Below, piece by piece: positions 61,581 to 64,000 of a stretch of DNA of 64,000 bases. The first letter of the stretch is position 1; the number at the start of each line of letters is the position of its first letter. Source of the stretch: Pampus argenteus (lineage: Eukaryota; Chordata; Actinopteri; Scombriformes; Stromateidae); NCBI GenBank assembly GCA_036937835.1, contig CM072881.1, positions 6,494,501 to 6,558,500 on the forward strand, given 5' to 3'. Made by a program: the position numbers and the translations under genes. A model generated the notes under the pieces. It saw only the letters and a program-made list of their open reading frames with translations, searched no databases and had not been told where the DNA came from.

Positions 61581-62920
61581 ACACTCCCACACAGACAGAA
61601 ACAGGAGGCTTGACTATAATAAATGAACTGCCACAGCAGTGCTATTTCAGGTTGGGTCACTGGAATAATACAGAGCTGGAGGCACAGCTGGGTCGACCAT
61701 CACATGTTCCCTTGCGTGTGGCGCTTAGCTTGTTTCTGCCTCTTGTCACACATTGACACGCGCGCACGCACACACACACACACACACGCACACGCGCACA
61801 CACACGTAAGGCAGATTCAGGCTCCACCATTAAATTCGGACTCGGTCTGTATTGTAATACTTTCTCTCTCCGTCTCTCCATCACAGCACGTTTGTATGAG
61901 TGCTGTAAATGGCCACATCTGTGTGTGCATGTAATCACATTGTTAGCACAGTCAGATAATGTCTACCTCTTCTTTGATTCTCTTCTTTAATTAACACACT
62001 AAAGTATTGATATGGAATAAGGGCCGTCAAACCCCAGTTATAGTAATCTGTGGGAGTGGAGATCAGTGCCCAGCTCTGCAATGATTCAGATATGTAAATC
62101 AAAATAAAGCACACAGCTTTATAATTCTGCTGGAAAAAAACTGAGCATATTTCTTTTCTGTTTTAAGTCCTGAATCTACACACGTTTCTGCGTCTGGCTT
62201 TGGTGGGTTGAACTACTGTTTGGACTGAGCCATCCTTCCATTTTTAAGACACTTAACTTCAGATTGTTTTCGTTGGGTCAGCCTCTCTAACAAAACTTTA
62301 ACAAGCCGCCAGACATTTTTTTTTTTTTTTTTTTTTTAAATCGTCAGTCATCAGGTCTTTTATCCACACACACACATGCAAACCTAATGTTGGGCAGTAG
62401 ACATCAGAAGTGCGGGCTACATCTCATTTTCCTAATGCAGTTACCTCTCATGTGGCTCGACTTACCCCACAGCATCGGTCAGTCTCTTAGAGGACTGTCT
62501 TCTCTCATCACATGACTACTTGTAGCTCAGTCTCCAGTACCCCCCCCCTGCCATACACATCTACTCTCAGCTCCCCACCCACCTCCCCTCCCCTCTATCC
62601 CTCCATACCCACCCAGGTCCCTCCACGGAGGGGCTTCCACCCCAGTGGAAACAGGCCTGGTCTGGTTACCCACCATGGAGATGATGGATTGACGGCTCAC
62701 TTACGGGAAAGGCCGGGACCTTCAGGTAAACAAGCGCAGAGCTGTATTAAATATGGAGGAGAAAAAGAAAACATGTTCTACCTTTTTGGCTAGAATGAAG
62801 GGAAAATGCAGACAGGAATGTGGTTTATACTGTGTGCATTAAAAACCTGAAGCTGACATGTTGCATTTAAAAAAAAAAGTTTCACTCAGGCCAATTCTCA
62901 TCTTTAAATAAGTAAATGTG
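59791..62920. other. No gene; repeats and microsatellites
   Basis: 60030-60320 has GCTAATGCTAGC and similar phrases of fish repeats. TG at 61529-61580, CA/CG at 61758-61806 and a T run at 62318-62338. 60780-61100 is quieter (TCATCAATAAGGATAATTACG; CATTAAACAAATCACTGG) and may be regulatory. No coding gene. Confidence 0.5.
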
Positions 62921-62929
62921 ACTTTGTTA

Positions 62930-63650
62930 TTTGTGTCCTAATTGGTTTTCCAAATTAGCGGATTACATTAAGATCGTATCTGCAACTTGTTCACTTGATG
63001 CAGCGCTTCAATCATGAATGCTACCTTTTTAGAAATAGCCTCGGATTTTTGATAGTGGTAGCTTTTTATCCTCTATCCTGCCTTCATTTTCCTCCAGTAG
63101 GCCGACTAAGCAGTGATCCATGGGAAGCCAAATCAACAAGGAAATTGGGCTAGATCTTTGCCCTCCCGAATGCAGTATAAAAGCTCATTTTGCTCATTAC
63201 CCTGCCACCAGGAACGTTCACCAACATTACTCTCCGATTGGTCTTGATGGCAGTAATTTCATCTTCTAACAATCTGATCCTGACAAATGAATTTTTTTTA
63301 CCCCCACCCCTCCAAAAAAATAAAAAAATATAAAAAAAAATTCTGCAGTGACAAAAACTGAGACGGAGGACGAAATGAGATAATTTAAGTTATCGTGTAA
63401 ATGATGATTAACCAAAAGGTCCAGCAGTCTGGGTCTTCCAAAGACAGGAAAGTCTCCGTTACCTAAAGAAAAACTGCTGTAAAGTTTTAGCCATATAAAT
63501 AAGAGGAAATTAATTAAATGCAGGGCGGGTGGTTTGGCGCCATGGAAAGAATACACAATTTAGAGTCTTGCGCCAAGAAGCCAAATGGACAAAATGAAGG
63601 TGATCAGTCATATTTTGCTGCTTTTTGACATTAAGCATATGGGGTTTTTT
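62930..63650. promoter_or_regulatory. Candidate enhancer region at window end, about -51 kb
   Basis: 62930-63290 contains CTTCTAACAATCTG (SOX core) and GCAGTATAAAAGCTC. 63350-63650 contains GTAAATGATGATTAACC, CCATATAAATAAGAGG and GGAAATTAATTAAATGC. A/T-rich low complexity separates them (63291-63340). No ORF has coding character. Confidence 0.4.
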
Positions 63651-64000
63651 TTTTCTAAGAGGTCAGCTAAGCAATTTAGACAAATTGGACAAAATTGCAA
63701 AGGTAAACATAGGGAGAGGTCCCGTAATGTTTCTTTCACTCTTTTTCTTTTCCCTCAGTCTCATTTTAAGACATTATTTTGTTTAGTAAATCCCTTACCT
63801 GAATTTTCTGTGACGGTACAGTGAGACAAAACGACTCTGCCAGGGCTATCGGGGGGCAGGACTGTGTCGCAATGTTTTGACGGCACCGTCATCCACGAAG
63901 GCAACTCAAACCTGTCTGCATGTAATTCCAGTGGAGGGAGGGATAGACGTGACTGTTTAATCCAACTCGGCAAATAAATCTTTCATAGGACTTCTATTAT
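63651..64000. other. No gene
   Basis: Unique sequence to the end of the window. Nothing is recognised. Confidence 0.45.

Noticed and set aside
62617..62725. Second exon-like segment (acceptor CCCACCCAG, donor CAG/GTAAAC)
   Set aside because: The upstream pyrimidine tract is part of a C/T-rich low-complexity stretch, the acceptor is itself followed by GT, and the short translation is unremarkable. Too likely to be chance.

Overview
This is vertebrate, specifically teleost fish, nuclear DNA. The only convincing protein-coding gene is sox9. It lies on the minus strand in three exons (about 12150 down to 10257), with a textbook three-exon layout, GT-AG splice sites and a predicted 500-residue product. 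Fish origin is supported by the sequence of the SOX9 protein (no mammalian Pro/Gln/Ala-rich block, very short introns), by dense CA/TG microsatellites, and by repeats I recognise as typical of spiny-rayed (acanthomorph) fish. I cannot decide between the teleost duplicates sox9a and sox9b from this window alone.

Layout. 1-8700 is the downstream flank: no gene, one possible regulatory block near 4.4-4.7 kb, then two adjacent inverted-repeat elements (4.8-5.13 and 5.15-5.74 kb). 8700-10256 is the inferred sox9 3' UTR, ended by the first AATAAA after the stop; it carries an AU-rich element and a strong G-quadruplex motif in the RNA sense. 10257-12150 is the coding body, with introns of 184 and 207 bases. 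12151 to about 12560 is the 5' UTR, with one short upstream ORF. A TATA box at 12587-12593 and a CCAAT box at 12631-12635 mark the core promoter.

12.7-64 kb is about 51 kb of upstream sequence with no supportable coding gene. It alternates between microsatellites, decayed short transposons and quieter blocks rich in homeodomain (TAATTA), octamer (ATGCAAAT) and SOX (AACAAT) motifs. This matches what is known of SOX9 in other vertebrates: a lone gene in a gene desert full of long-range enhancers. The block at about 39.99-40.44 kb, roughly 27.5 kb upstream of the promoter, and the SOX-rich block at 19.62-19.90 kb are the best enhancer candidates. All conservation statements are inferences from sequence texture, because no alignment could be run.

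I found no CRISPR array, operon, toxin gene, viral gene, tRNA or rRNA. I do not see a new biological system here. The interest lies in cis-regulation of sox9: untranslated-region elements, candidate enhancers, and an exon-like segment near 57.8-58.05 kb that might belong to an unannotated transcript.
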